From: JAPUIN01 sp041580375
Lineage (GTDB): Bacteria > Acidobacteriota > Polarisedimenticolia > Gp22-AA2
Length of the DNA stretch: 15,777 bases
Assembly (NCBI GenBank): GCA_041580375.1
Contig: JBFGDZ010000079.1
Span: 1-15,777, forward strand
Direction: 5' to 3'
Positions 7,708-15,085 of this stretch are shown in pieces. The translations under genes and the position numbers were made by a program. A model generated the notes under the pieces. The model was not told the origin of the DNA. It saw only the letters and a program-made list of their open reading frames with translations, and made no database searches. Position 1 is the stretch's first letter. Each line of letters opens with the position of its first letter.

Positions 7708-8918
7708 GATCCCGCTCCCGTGTCGGGCTCCACCTCGGGCGGCAGCGTCGGGTCCTCGCCCTCCAGCACGGTGCGCACGCGCATGCCGTCCACCACAGTC
7801 TCGAGCGTCGAGACGCAGACGATCTCACCGTCCTCGACGCCGTCGCGCAGGACGACCCGGTCGCGCGCCACCCGGACCGGCTCGACCGCCCGGAAGCGGA
7901 GGCGGCCTTCGCCGTCGACGATCAGCACCCGGCCGTCGTCGCGCAGCGCCGTGCGCGGCAGCACGACGACGCCGGCCGCCAGCCGGCCCCGGATCTCCGC
8001 CTCGACGAACAGCCCCATCGGCAGCGGCGTCCCGCGCGCGCCGGGCGCGCGGCGGAACGGATCCGCGACGCGGGCGAACAGGTCGAGCATGCGCGTCCTC
8101 TCGTCGAATGCGCTGTCGGTCCGCACGATCCGCCCCCGCCACTCGTGCGTCCGGCCGCCGATCGCGCCGCGCAGCAGGACTTCGGGGCCCGCCGTGCCGT
8201 CCCCCGATCCGAGGTCGATGTCGAGGAAGCCGATCTCGTGCTTCGGGACCGGCAGGCGGATCTCCGCCAGGTCGGTGGCGTAGATCGACGCGACCGGCGT
8301 CCCGGGCGAGACGTACCGGCCGACGTCGGCAGTGGTCTCGCGGATGCGGCCGTCGTACGGCGCCCGGATCGTCGTGCGCGACAGATCGAGCCGCGCCTTC
8401 TCGAGGGCCGCTTCGGCCGCCTGCAGCACGGCCCGCGCCTCCGCGAGCTGCGGCTCGCGCAGCGCCAGCGCAGCCGGCTCGCCGCGCCCCAGCTCCTCCC
8501 ACTCGCGGCGCGCCACCTCGGCCTCGGCGATCTCCCGGTCGAGCATGACCCGCGCGCGCGCCACCTCGGCCTCGGCCGCCGACACCGCCAGGCGGTGATC
8601 GCGCGGATCGATCTGCACGAGCGCCTCCCCCCTGCGGAAGAACCCCCCCGCAGCGAACTCGGCGGCGACCGCCTCGACGCGCCCGGAGACCTCCGCCACG
8701 AGCGTCGTCGCCGTGCGCGGCGCCACGGTCCCCTGCGACCGGACGTCGAGCGCCAGGTCCTGCCGCACCGCCCTCCCGACGCGCACGATCGGCGGCGGCA
8801 CGTCCGCCGCCCGGCGCTCGACGCGCGGCCGGAACCGGATGATGAGGAACGCGCCGGCGAACCCGATCGCCAGGACCGCGACCGGCAGCACGACGCGCAG
8901 GACCGTCCGGCGCGTCAC
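7704..8918 (-). CDS. RND efflux periplasmic adaptor (HlyD/membrane fusion protein family)
   Basis: A 404-residue protein that bridges the permease and the outer-membrane channel. One N-terminal membrane segment (about residues 7-27) precedes the split lipoyl domain: first half with VAEVSGRVEAV and GEALVQID (about 73-104), second half with TTIRAPYDGRI (182-192). A helical hairpin rich in Ala, Glu and Arg (about 105-180) lies between them and would contact the outer-membrane factor. The beta-barrel domain follows (about 205-310), then a C-terminal membrane-proximal domain with VLPRTAL (318-324). The start is GTG at 8918, chosen because it overlaps the preceding stop as GTGA and puts the membrane helix at the very N-terminus. 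There is no lipobox, so it is anchored by the helix. The hairpin is short to medium, as usual for this class. Confidence 0.94.
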   Translation of the reverse strand: MTRRTVLRVVLPVAVLAIGFAGAFLIIRFRPRVERRAADVPPPIVRVGRAVRQDLALDVRSQGTVAPRTATTLVAEVSGRVEAVAAEFAAGGFFRRGEALVQIDPRDHRLAVSAAEAEVARARVMLDREIAEAEVARREWEELGRGEPAALALREPQLAEARAVLQAAEAALEKARLDLSRTTIRAPYDGRIRETTADVGRYVSPGTPVASIYATDLAEIRLPVPKHEIGFLDIDLGSGDGTAGPEVLLRGAIGGRTHEWRGRIVRTDSAFDERTRMLDLFARVADPFRRAPGARGTPLPMGLFVEAEIRGRLAAGVVVLPRTALRDDGRVLIVDGEGRLRFRAVEPVRVARDRVVLRDGVEDGEIVCVSTLETVVDGMRVRTVLEGEDPTLPPEVEPDTGAGS

Positions 8919-10492
8919 GGCGAACCTCCCGGTCTCCCGCCCATCTCAATCCGCGCTATCCCGGCGTCCTCCGGGCCGGACGCCGGCTCGTCCCCAGCCT
9001 GCGGCGCGCGCCATCCGCCCCCGAGCGCGAGGTGCAGATCGATCCGGTTCTCCAGGAGCCGGCGCCGCGCGTCGATGAGAAGACCGCGGGCCAGCGTCTC
9101 CTCCCGCTGCGCCTCCAGCACGGAGAGGTAGTCGACCAGTCCGGCGTCGTAGCGGGTCTCGGCCAGACGGCGCGCGGCGATCGACTGCTCGGCCGCCTCC
9201 GCCAGCGCCCTCTCCTGCGCGCGCAGGTGCGTCTCCGCGGCGAGCGACGTCTCGACCTCGGCGAACGCGCGCAGCGCGCTCTGCACCCAGGCCTCCGCCC
9301 CCTCGCGCTGGCGCGCCTCGGCCAGCCGCACGCCGGCGCGCAGCCGGCCTCCCTGAAACAGCGGCTGCAGCAGGCTGCCGGCGATGCTCCAGACGGAGAA
9401 GTCCCCCTTCGTCAGTTGCTCCAGCTCGCGGCTCAGCCGTCCGGCCGATCCGGTCAGTCGGAAGGAGGGGTAGAGGGCCGCGCGCGCCTCCTTGACGGCC
9501 AGTCCGGAGGCGAGGAGCCGCCGCTCGGCGGCGCGCAGATCGGGCCGGCGCGCGACGAGATCGGCCGGCAGCCCGGGCGGGACCGCCTCCGGCAGGACGG
9601 GCAGCGACACCGACCCGGCATCCTCCCCGAGGCGTCCGTCCGGATATCGCGCCAGCAGGACGTCGACCTGTCGGCGCGCGGCGTCGAGACGCTGAAGCCT
9701 CGCGGCGAGCTCCGCCTCGGCGCGCGCCTCGGCGGCCAGGGCGAAGCGCAGATCGAGGGCCGGCCGCACCCCGAGCTCGTAGCGCCGCGCGATCCGCTCG
9801 CGCGTCAGCCGCCGGTTCTGAAGCGTGTCGCGGGCGAGCGCCACCTGCTCCACCCCCTCGACGAGGGCGAACCAGGCCTTCGCGGCCTGCCCCGCGAGCG
9901 ACAGGCGCGCCCCCTCGAGGTCGGCGCCCGCCGCCTCCAGATCGGCCAGTCCCGCGGCCGCCCGGGCGCGCAGGCGGCCCCAGAGATCGACCTCCCAGGA
10001 CAGGTTCAGCGAGGCGCCGAAGGTCGTCGTCGTGGTGCTGAGGACGCCGCCGCCGCCCGGGATCGGAAACCCGATGAAGTTCTGCCGGCGCCGCGCCGGG
10101 TCGAACTCGAACGAGGCCTGCGGCATGCGATCCGCCCCGGCGATGCGCGCCCCGGCCCCCGCGGCCTCGACGCGCGCCGCCGCGGCGGCGAGATCGTGGT
10201 TGCTCGCGAGCGCCTCCTCGACGATCCGGTCCAGCCGCTCGTCGCCGAACGTTGTCCACCAGGCCGGCTCCGCCGGCGGGCCCGCCGCGGGATCCGTCCC
10301 CTCTCCCTCATCCCCGGCGGCCGCGAAGCGGGGGGGGAGTTCCACGCGTAGATCCGGATGCTGCTCGGGAGGGACGGAGACGCACGACGCCGGCAGGAAA
10401 AGGGCGAGCGCCGCCGCGGCCGCGACGGCAACCGGCGCCGTCGCGCACGGGACCCGGGCCTCCGGGCGCGCGGCCCCGCGGTGCGCGCTCAT
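8915..10492 (-). CDS. Outer-membrane efflux factor, NodT/TolC-type lipoprotein
   Basis: A 525-residue trimeric channel subunit. The N-terminus is basic, then hydrophobic (about 17-34), ending in LPAS-C37, a probable lipid-attachment cysteine with an unusual Pro at -3. Family landmarks: a WWTTFGDERLDRIVEEAL block (78-95), SWEVDLWGRLRA (165-176) at the first beta-strand/helix junction, and Ala/Glu/Arg-rich coiled helices repeated in the second half with a QPLFQGGRLRAGV motif. It forms the tunnel through the outer membrane for the adjacent pump. The start is ATG at 10492, overlapping the TetR stop (ATGA). The same frame stays open much further upstream through the tetR gene, but that extension encodes no signal and is rejected. 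A run of eight C on the coding strand (10337-10330) falls at the Leu-Pro-Pro-Arg codons near residue 53. Confidence 0.92.
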   Translation of the reverse strand: MSAHRGAARPEARVPCATAPVAVAAAAALALFLPASCVSVPPEQHPDLRVELPPRFAAAGDEGEGTDPAAGPPAEPAWWTTFGDERLDRIVEEALASNHDLAAAAARVEAAGAGARIAGADRMPQASFEFDPARRRQNFIGFPIPGGGGVLSTTTTTFGASLNLSWEVDLWGRLRARAAAGLADLEAAGADLEGARLSLAGQAAKAWFALVEGVEQVALARDTLQNRRLTRERIARRYELGVRPALDLRFALAAEARAEAELAARLQRLDAARRQVDVLLARYPDGRLGEDAGSVSLPVLPEAVPPGLPADLVARRPDLRAAERRLLASGLAVKEARAALYPSFRLTGSAGRLSRELEQLTKGDFSVWSIAGSLLQPLFQGGRLRAGVRLAEARQREGAEAWVQSALRAFAEVETSLAAETHLRAQERALAEAAEQSIAARRLAETRYDAGLVDYLSVLEAQREETLARGLLIDARRRLLENRIDLHLALGGGWRAPQAGDEPASGPEDAGIARIEMGGRPGGSP

Positions 10493-11160
10493 TGCTTCCA
10501 CTCCCGGGCCGTGGCCGGCTCGCGCATCCCGCCGCTGATGAAACGCACGAGGCGATTGACGACGCCGTCGACGTCCATCGGATTGCACAGCCCGCCCGAG
10601 ATCTCGCGCACCAGAAATCCGAGCGCCGCCGTGTGCACCATCGAGCCGACCATGAAGTGGAAACGCCAGTAGATCTCCTCCTTCGGCAGATGAGGCAGGG
10701 CGCGCCCGAGCGCCTCGCTGAAACGGACGATCACCTCGCGGAACTGCTCGATCAGGAGGTTGCGCAGTCCGGCGTCCGGCTCGGCGAAGGAGCGCCCGAT
10801 GAGCCGGGCGAAATCGTGGCCGCCCCGCTCGCGCTGGATCAGCTCGAGGACCGGGGACACGAACGCGCGCACGATGCACTCGGGGGAGGGAGGCTCGCCC
10901 GCGCCGGCGAGGCACGCGTCCAGCAGACGCAGGCGCTCCCGGTTGAGCGGCTCGAGCCTGCGCGAGAGGACCGCCCGCACCAGGTCGTCCTTCGATCCGA
11001 AGTGGTAGTTGACGGAGGCCAGGTTCGCGGAGGCCTCCCGGGTGATCGCCCGGAGCGAGGCGCCGGTGATGCCGTGCTCGGCGAACAGCTTCTCGGCGGC
11101 GCGGATCAGATTGTCGCGGGTCTGGGCCGACCTGTCGTGGGACTCGGCCGCCGTGGCCAT
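10489..11160 (-). CDS. TetR-family repressor, PsrA-like, of the efflux operon
   Basis: A 223-residue regulator starting at ATG 11160, with GGAG 5 nt upstream. An in-frame TTG at 11184 would add eight residues but has no ribosome site of its own. The N-terminal helix-turn-helix (about residues 14-60 of this start) includes the recognition region NLASVNYHFGSKDDLV, and the C-terminal ligand-binding part has LPKEEIYWRFHFMVGSM and a final FISGGMRE. Recalled Pseudomonas PsrA (a fatty-acid-responsive TetR repressor) shows the same blocks, with NLAAVNYHFGSK and a similar WR-HFM-G segment, so a PsrA-like relation is likely, though not tested by alignment. Being the first gene of the operon, directly behind a dyad overlapping the promoter, it probably represses itself and the pump. 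Confidence 0.9.
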   Translation of the reverse strand: MATAAESHDRSAQTRDNLIRAAEKLFAEHGITGASLRAITREASANLASVNYHFGSKDDLVRAVLSRRLEPLNRERLRLLDACLAGAGEPPSPECIVRAFVSPVLELIQRERGGHDFARLIGRSFAEPDAGLRNLLIEQFREVIVRFSEALGRALPHLPKEEIYWRFHFMVGSMVHTAALGFLVREISGGLCNPMDVDGVVNRLVRFISGGMREPATAREWKQ

Positions 11161-11165
11161 TCTGG

Positions 11166-11169
11166 CTCC
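11166..11169 (-). promoter_or_regulatory. Shine-Dalgarno deciding the TetR start
   Basis: Minus-strand GGAG followed by CCAGA and then ATG (11160), a normal 5-nt spacing. The alternative TTG at 11184 lies in AT-rich DNA without a purine-rich site, so the ATG is preferred. Confidence 0.6.
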
Positions 11170-11194
11170 GCAGGGCTCGAACAATCAATTAAAA

Positions 11195-11208
11195 CAAACG
11201 TTGGTTTG
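11195..11208. promoter_or_regulatory. Probable TetR operator, CAAAC-N4-GTTTG
   Basis: A perfect 5-bp inverted repeat, CAAAC-GTTG-GTTTG on the plus strand, lies in an AT-rich island upstream of the TetR gene and over the predicted transcription start. Its form agrees with the (G/C)AAAC-N2-4-GTTT(G/C) consensus known for PsrA, and the neighbouring repressor resembles PsrA. A weaker outer repeat, ATTAA (11188-11192) and TTAAT (11213-11217), is centred 1 bp off the core. Confidence 0.7.
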
Positions 11209-11209
11209 A

Positions 11210-11238
11210 AAATTAATACAAAACTTCTCGCCCGTCAA
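11210..11238 (-). promoter_or_regulatory. Candidate promoter of the TetR/RND efflux operon
   Basis: On the minus strand a TTGACG -35 box (11238-11233) precedes an AT-rich stretch. A -10 could be TAATTT (11215-11210, 17-nt spacer) or the better TATTAA (11218-11213, but only a 14-nt spacer). Either predicts a start within or beside the CAAAC-N4-GTTTG dyad, so bound repressor would block polymerase. Confidence 0.5.
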
Positions 11239-11272
11239 GTGGCCGGAGCGGATGGGGGCGACGTCCTTCCGG

Positions 11273-11287
11273 GGCTCTCCGGGAGCC
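11273..11287 (-). terminator. Weak hairpin after the metallopeptidase gene
   Basis: The minus strand reads GGCTC-CCGGA-GAGCC beginning 6 bp after the stop codon at 11293: a 5-bp stem with a 5-nt loop. There is no following T-run, so an intrinsic terminator is doubtful. The rest of the 132-bp gap between the two operons holds the efflux promoter and operator. Confidence 0.25.
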
Positions 11288-11292
11288 GGGCC

Positions 11293-12555
11293 TCAGCGTG
11301 CGTCCGGCTTCTCGGCCGCCGTGCCGGGCGCCAGCGGGACGCCGTGGCGGCGGAAGAAGGCGCCCAGGCCCCGGCCGGCCACCTTCTCCGACTCGGCCCG
11401 CAGGCGCGCCGAGGTGATCGGCTCGTTTCCCGCCGCCAGGGCGCGAACGACTTCATCCAGACTCCGCGCTCCCGATGAGGCCCTGCGGATCTCCAGGTCG
11501 AGCGCGTGCAGGACGTCGACCGCCCGCGCCTTGACGTTGTCGGCGGCGCGGTCCGACTGCAGGTTGGCGGCCCGGCGCCCCTTCGCCGCCTGGCGGGCGA
11601 GGGCCCGGTCGTAGCGCGCGCGGCTGATGCTCTTGGATCGCACCAGCATCTCGAGCGCGTAGAGCTCCGCGAGCCCCTCGACGATCCAGTCGTCCCCCGG
11701 CCAGGCCCTCCTCCGCACGACCGCGTGGAACACCTCGTGCAGGACCGGGCTCGTGGAGTCCGGCGTGATGAGGGGGCGATCGGCGTGGATGAAGAGCGAC
11801 GAGGGCCCCGACAGCCCCCCGCGCCACATCGGATCCCCGGCGCCGACGACCAGCAGCCGCTCGGGCAGGTTCCCGACCACCTCGCCCAGCACCGGCAGGG
11901 TCCAGCGCAGAAGCGCCAGGATGTCGAGCCGGCGCAGACGCTGGCCCGCCGGCCCCGCGATCGTCACCCGCACGCCCGCGACCCGCTCCCTCACGATCCC
12001 CAGGTTCCGGCCCGCCACGATCCAGCCGGTCGGCCGGTCGAAGCGGCGCCTGGGATCCCGGATCTCCCAGCCGCCGTTGCCGGCGGGACGGAACCGCGTC
12101 GCCGCCGACCACCCCTCGGGGAGCAGCAGGTGCAGGCGCGCGCGCGACTGCGCCCCGGGGCGGGCCCGCGCCGTCACCGGGGGAACCAGATCGTCCCCGC
12201 GGAACACCGCCCATGTGGCGGCGCAGCGCGCGTCGTAGCTCTGGTCGCTGCGCAGCTGATCGATGTGGAAGGTGTAGCGCAGCGTCCCCCCCGCGGCGGG
12301 AGGCCGCCACAGGACGAAGTCGATCCCGGTCTGCACCTCCCCGTCCCCCTGGAAGCCTCGATGCAGCGCGGGGTCGATGCTCAGCCGGAGCGATCGCAGC
12401 AGGCGCTCCGACTGCGTCACGCGGATCGAGACCGAGGCGGATCGCTTGCTGGGGATGAGGCGCGCCTCGTAGCGCACGTCGTAATAAGTCTGCGCCAGCG
12501 CGGGAGAGCCGAACAGGACCGTCAGCATCAGCGCGCTCCCCGCGATCCGCCTCAC
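11293..12555 (-). CDS. Secreted HExxH metallopeptidase (gluzincin type)
   Basis: A 420-residue protein with a clear signal peptide ending SPALA|Q (cleavage after residue 21), so it acts in the periplasm or outside. The first two thirds (about 25-200) look beta-rich, as in the N-terminal domain of M1/M61-like peptidases. The catalytic motif is H273-E274-V-F-H277, and the third zinc ligand is probably E293 in WIVEGLAELY (290-299), equivalent to the Glu of the 'NEGF' motif of M1 peptidases. Only 15 residues separate H277 and E293, compared with 18 in classical M1 enzymes. The start is GTG at 12555, overlapping the ATP-grasp stop as GTGA and giving the signal peptide immediately. Last gene of the amidoligase cassette. 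The exact family is not recognised. The protease call is good; the substrate is unknown. Confidence 0.75.
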   Translation of the reverse strand: MRRIAGSALMLTVLFGSPALAQTYYDVRYEARLIPSKRSASVSIRVTQSERLLRSLRLSIDPALHRGFQGDGEVQTGIDFVLWRPPAAGGTLRYTFHIDQLRSDQSYDARCAATWAVFRGDDLVPPVTARARPGAQSRARLHLLLPEGWSAATRFRPAGNGGWEIRDPRRRFDRPTGWIVAGRNLGIVRERVAGVRVTIAGPAGQRLRRLDILALLRWTLPVLGEVVGNLPERLLVVGAGDPMWRGGLSGPSSLFIHADRPLITPDSTSPVLHEVFHAVVRRRAWPGDDWIVEGLAELYALEMLVRSKSISRARYDRALARQAAKGRRAANLQSDRAADNVKARAVDVLHALDLEIRRASSGARSLDEVVRALAAGNEPITSARLRAESEKVAGRGLGAFFRRHGVPLAPGTAAEKPDAR

Positions 12556-13505
12556 AGGATCTCCCCGGCCCGGGAGGCGATCCGGCGGCCGAGCGCGAGG
12601 CGCTCCTGCAGCGAGCGGCCGGGCATCCACTCGCGCTCGACCATCTGCAGACGCGTCAGGAGGCCGGCGTGGTTGGCCATCTGCACCGCCAGTCCGGGAC
12701 GCGCGTTCAGCTCCAGGATGAGCGGCCCGCGGTACGCGTCGACGACGACGTCGGCTCCGACGTAGCCCAGGCCGGTCTGATCCCCGGCGGCCACCGCGAT
12801 GGCCAGGCCGCGGTCGAAATCGGGTATGGTCCGCCCGATCAGGTGCGCCCCGGTGTCGGGGTGCTTGCGCACCGGCCGGTTGTCGAGCACGGCATGCACG
12901 ATCCTCCCCGTCGTCAGGTCCACGCCCGCGCCGACGGCCCCCTGGTGCAGGTTGGCCCGTCCGCCCGATCGACGCGTGGGGAGGCGCGTCATCGCCATCA
13001 CCGGCACGCCCCGGAACAGGATGACGCGCAGGTCGGGCACGCCGTCGGCGACGATCTCGGCGAGCACCGGATGCACGTTGAGCTTCTCCTCCACCATGGC
13101 GGCGTCGGGGTGCCCGGACAGCGAATAGAGCCCCGAGATGATGCCGGAGGCGTGGTACTGAAGATCGGGAAGAGTCAGCCACCGCCCGCCGGGACGCAGG
13201 AACCGCTTTCCGTCCCGCCCGATCACGACCAGTATGCCGTTGCCCATGGCGCCCCGCGCGGGCTTCAGGGCGAAGGTGGTGAACTGCTCCAGCGTCTCGC
13301 CCAGCGCCCCCAGCTCGAAATGCTGCCGGGCGACCGCCAGCAGCCGCGGGACCGGGATGCCCGCCTCTTCGCACAGGCGCTTGCTGGCGAGCTTGTCGTC
13401 GACGCGCGGATAGAGACGCCGCTCGTTCCAGCGCAGCGTGTACTCCGCGTTGCGCTGGTTGATCCCCAGGACGCCCAGCCGCCGCAGGGTCCGGGCCAGC
13501 CTCAT
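12552..13505 (-). CDS. Alpha-L-glutamate-ligase-like ATP-grasp protein (RimK-related)
   Basis: A 317-residue cytoplasmic enzyme without signal peptide. Features: GINQRNAEY (14-22), typical of the RimK-related E-ligase-like group; a conserved lysine in the nucleotide-binding segment FALKPARGAMGNGILVV (78-94, K81); DLRVILFRGVPVMAM (158-172); a Gly-rich SGGRANLHQGAVGAG (180-194); and the magnesium-binding pair E265 and N267 in LILELNARPG (262-271). ATP-grasp ligases of this kind join an amino acid to a carboxylate through an acyl-phosphate; the family is related to the group Pfam calls sugar-transfer-associated ATP-grasp. The acceptor is not known. The start is ATG at 13505, overlapping the 7TM gene stop (ATGA). 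The same frame is open far upstream, but that part is a shadow of the membrane gene. In other bacteria this protein recurs beside the same membrane partner. Confidence 0.85.
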   Translation of the reverse strand: MRLARTLRRLGVLGINQRNAEYTLRWNERRLYPRVDDKLASKRLCEEAGIPVPRLLAVARQHFELGALGETLEQFTTFALKPARGAMGNGILVVIGRDGKRFLRPGGRWLTLPDLQYHASGIISGLYSLSGHPDAAMVEEKLNVHPVLAEIVADGVPDLRVILFRGVPVMAMTRLPTRRSGGRANLHQGAVGAGVDLTTGRIVHAVLDNRPVRKHPDTGAHLIGRTIPDFDRGLAIAVAAGDQTGLGYVGADVVVDAYRGPLILELNARPGLAVQMANHAGLLTRLQMVEREWMPGRSLQERLALGRRIASRAGEIL

Positions 13506-15085
13506 GCGTCCTCCGTCGGGCGCGCCAGCATGCGGAAGCGGATCAGATCGGAGACCCGGTATCCCGTGTAGCCGCCGATCCACACGAGCAGGCCCATGAT
13601 CGCGAGGACCAGCTCCGGGAAGCCGAACAGGAGATGCTCCATGCGCGCGCTCCGGAACAGCGGATAGACGGCGGTCGCCACGATCGTCGACCACGCCGCC
13701 TGCACCATCGCCGTGCGCAGCCCCTCCTCGGCCAGCGTCACCGAGAAGCGCTCGATCAGCATGGTCAGGATGACCATCGGCAGCAGGACGCCGCCGAAGA
13801 ACTCGCTCCCGGCTTCGCCCCGCGCCGCCAGGGCGATGGAGGTGACGACCAGCACGACGACGCACAGCAGGACGCCCAGCCGCGGCACGAGAAGCAGCCG
13901 CAGCCGCTCGAGTCCCAGCCGCCCGACGATCCCGATGACGATCACCCCCGCCACCATCCCCAGCCCCGGCAGCAGCGAGGTGTTCCGCAGCGCGAGCGCG
14001 ATCAGGACCGGCATGAACGTCCCGAAGGTGGGAACGCCCACGACGTTGCGGAACAGCGCCACGACGAGCGCCCCGACCGGCAGCAGCAGGAGGGCGCGCA
14101 GCGCCGACTGCGTGCCCACGGGCAGCCGGTAGAGTGACAGCCGGGCCAGGACCGGGTTCGCCGGCACCATCATGGCGGCCAGCTCGTCCGGCTGCAGGTG
14201 CTCGCGCAGGGCGCGCCAGCGGTGTCCCGTCGCCTCGACGCCGGTCGCCTCGACGAGCGCCAGCCCGCCGCGGCGCAGCAGCACGGTGTCCGCGGGGCGG
14301 CGTCCGAGCCGGTCGTCGCCGATCGAGATCGGGATCCAGCCCCCGATCCACGCCTCGGCCCAGACCACGCGGTCCGGCACCGGAACGGTCCGCAGGCTCA
14401 GGCCGGCCACCGGGCGGGCGGGGATGCCGGCAGCCCGCAGCAGGGTGACCAGGAGCCTCACCTTCCCCTCGGGACGGCCCTCGCGCGCGGCCAGGGTCAG
14501 GAGGGCGTCCTCGCTCCCCTGGGCGACCGTCGCCACCTCGTCGCTGACGAACCGGAGGATGCGGCGCACGCGCGAGACCGGATCCTCGCCGGGCAGGTCG
14601 ATCGTGGCGAGCAACGCCTGGATCTCCGGGGCGCCCGCGGGGTGCGCCGCCGTGGCTCCGCCGTGGGACTCGACGACGTCATCCGGGGGCGTCTCGACCG
14701 CGCCCTCCGGCAGCCGCGCCGCGGCGGCCGGGTCGATGTCGACTCGGAAGGAGTAGACGATCCGGTGCACGCCGCCGAAGCGGCCGCTCCAGACGCCGGT
14801 GCGCTGATCCCCCTCCGTGCGGATGGCGAACAGAAGCCGGTCCGCGGAGGCGCTCTCGTCGAAGATCACCTGGCGGGGGCCGGTGGACGGGAGCGACACG
14901 CGCACGCTGCCGCGGCCGCTGCCGCGTGTCGTGATCTCCAGCTCGACCCGCCACGGCCCTTCCGTCTCCGTCGGCACGACCGGAAGGCCGAGGAGGAGGG
15001 CCTTCCAGACGAAGACGGCGGCCCCCGCGACGACGAGCGCCCCTCCCGCCAATGCGGTGCGCCGGCCGAGCATCAGCGCGATCAT
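13502..15085 (-). CDS. Inactive transglutaminase fused to seven transmembrane helices (UUP1 family)
   Basis: A 527-residue membrane protein. One N-terminal helix (about 9-33) anchors an extracytoplasmic beta-rich region (about 40-130) and a transglutaminase-like domain (about 150-265), followed by a hydrophobic bundle from about 328 to 512. The transglutaminase core is recognisable in LLVTLLRAAGIPARPVAGL (211-229) and VVWAEAWIGGW (240-250). The catalytic Cys of active enzymes, expected a few residues before LLRAAGIPAR, is absent (GKV at 207-209), and the HAW histidine position reads E244-A-W, so the domain should bind but not catalyse. This matches the Pfam pair Transglut_i_TM and 7TM_transglut. 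It probably senses or presents a peptide or amide ligand in the periplasm. The start is ATG at 15085, overlapping the AstE-like stop by 4 bp. Confidence 0.88.
   Translation of the reverse strand: MIALMLGRRTALAGGALVVAGAAVFVWKALLLGLPVVPTETEGPWRVELEITTRGSGRGSVRVSLPSTGPRQVIFDESASADRLLFAIRTEGDQRTGVWSGRFGGVHRIVYSFRVDIDPAAAARLPEGAVETPPDDVVESHGGATAAHPAGAPEIQALLATIDLPGEDPVSRVRRILRFVSDEVATVAQGSEDALLTLAAREGRPEGKVRLLVTLLRAAGIPARPVAGLSLRTVPVPDRVVWAEAWIGGWIPISIGDDRLGRRPADTVLLRRGGLALVEATGVEATGHRWRALREHLQPDELAAMMVPANPVLARLSLYRLPVGTQSALRALLLLPVGALVVALFRNVVGVPTFGTFMPVLIALALRNTSLLPGLGMVAGVIVIGIVGRLGLERLRLLLVPRLGVLLCVVVLVVTSIALAARGEAGSEFFGGVLLPMVILTMLIERFSVTLAEEGLRTAMVQAAWSTIVATAVYPLFRSARMEHLLFGFPELVLAIMGLLVWIGGYTGYRVSDLIRFRMLARPTEDA

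Noticed and set aside
4930..8283. A 1117-codon open frame on the plus strand, opposite the RND permease and adaptor genes
   Set aside because: Its product is Arg/Asp/His/Gln-rich with no domain or hydrophobic pattern, and the opposite strand encodes two unmistakable efflux proteins. Long antisense frames are expected at this GC content.
10493..11188. A 5' extension of the outer-membrane factor through the tetR gene in another frame
   Set aside because: The TetR frame shows clear family motifs, the extension has none, and the lipoprotein-type N-terminus begins at 10492.
13506..14351. A 5' extension of the ATP-grasp gene, and likewise of the metallopeptidase (12556-13374) and 7TM (15086-15379) genes
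   Set aside because: These are shifted frames of the preceding genes. The ATGA/GTGA overlaps and the N-terminal signals fit the shorter starts.
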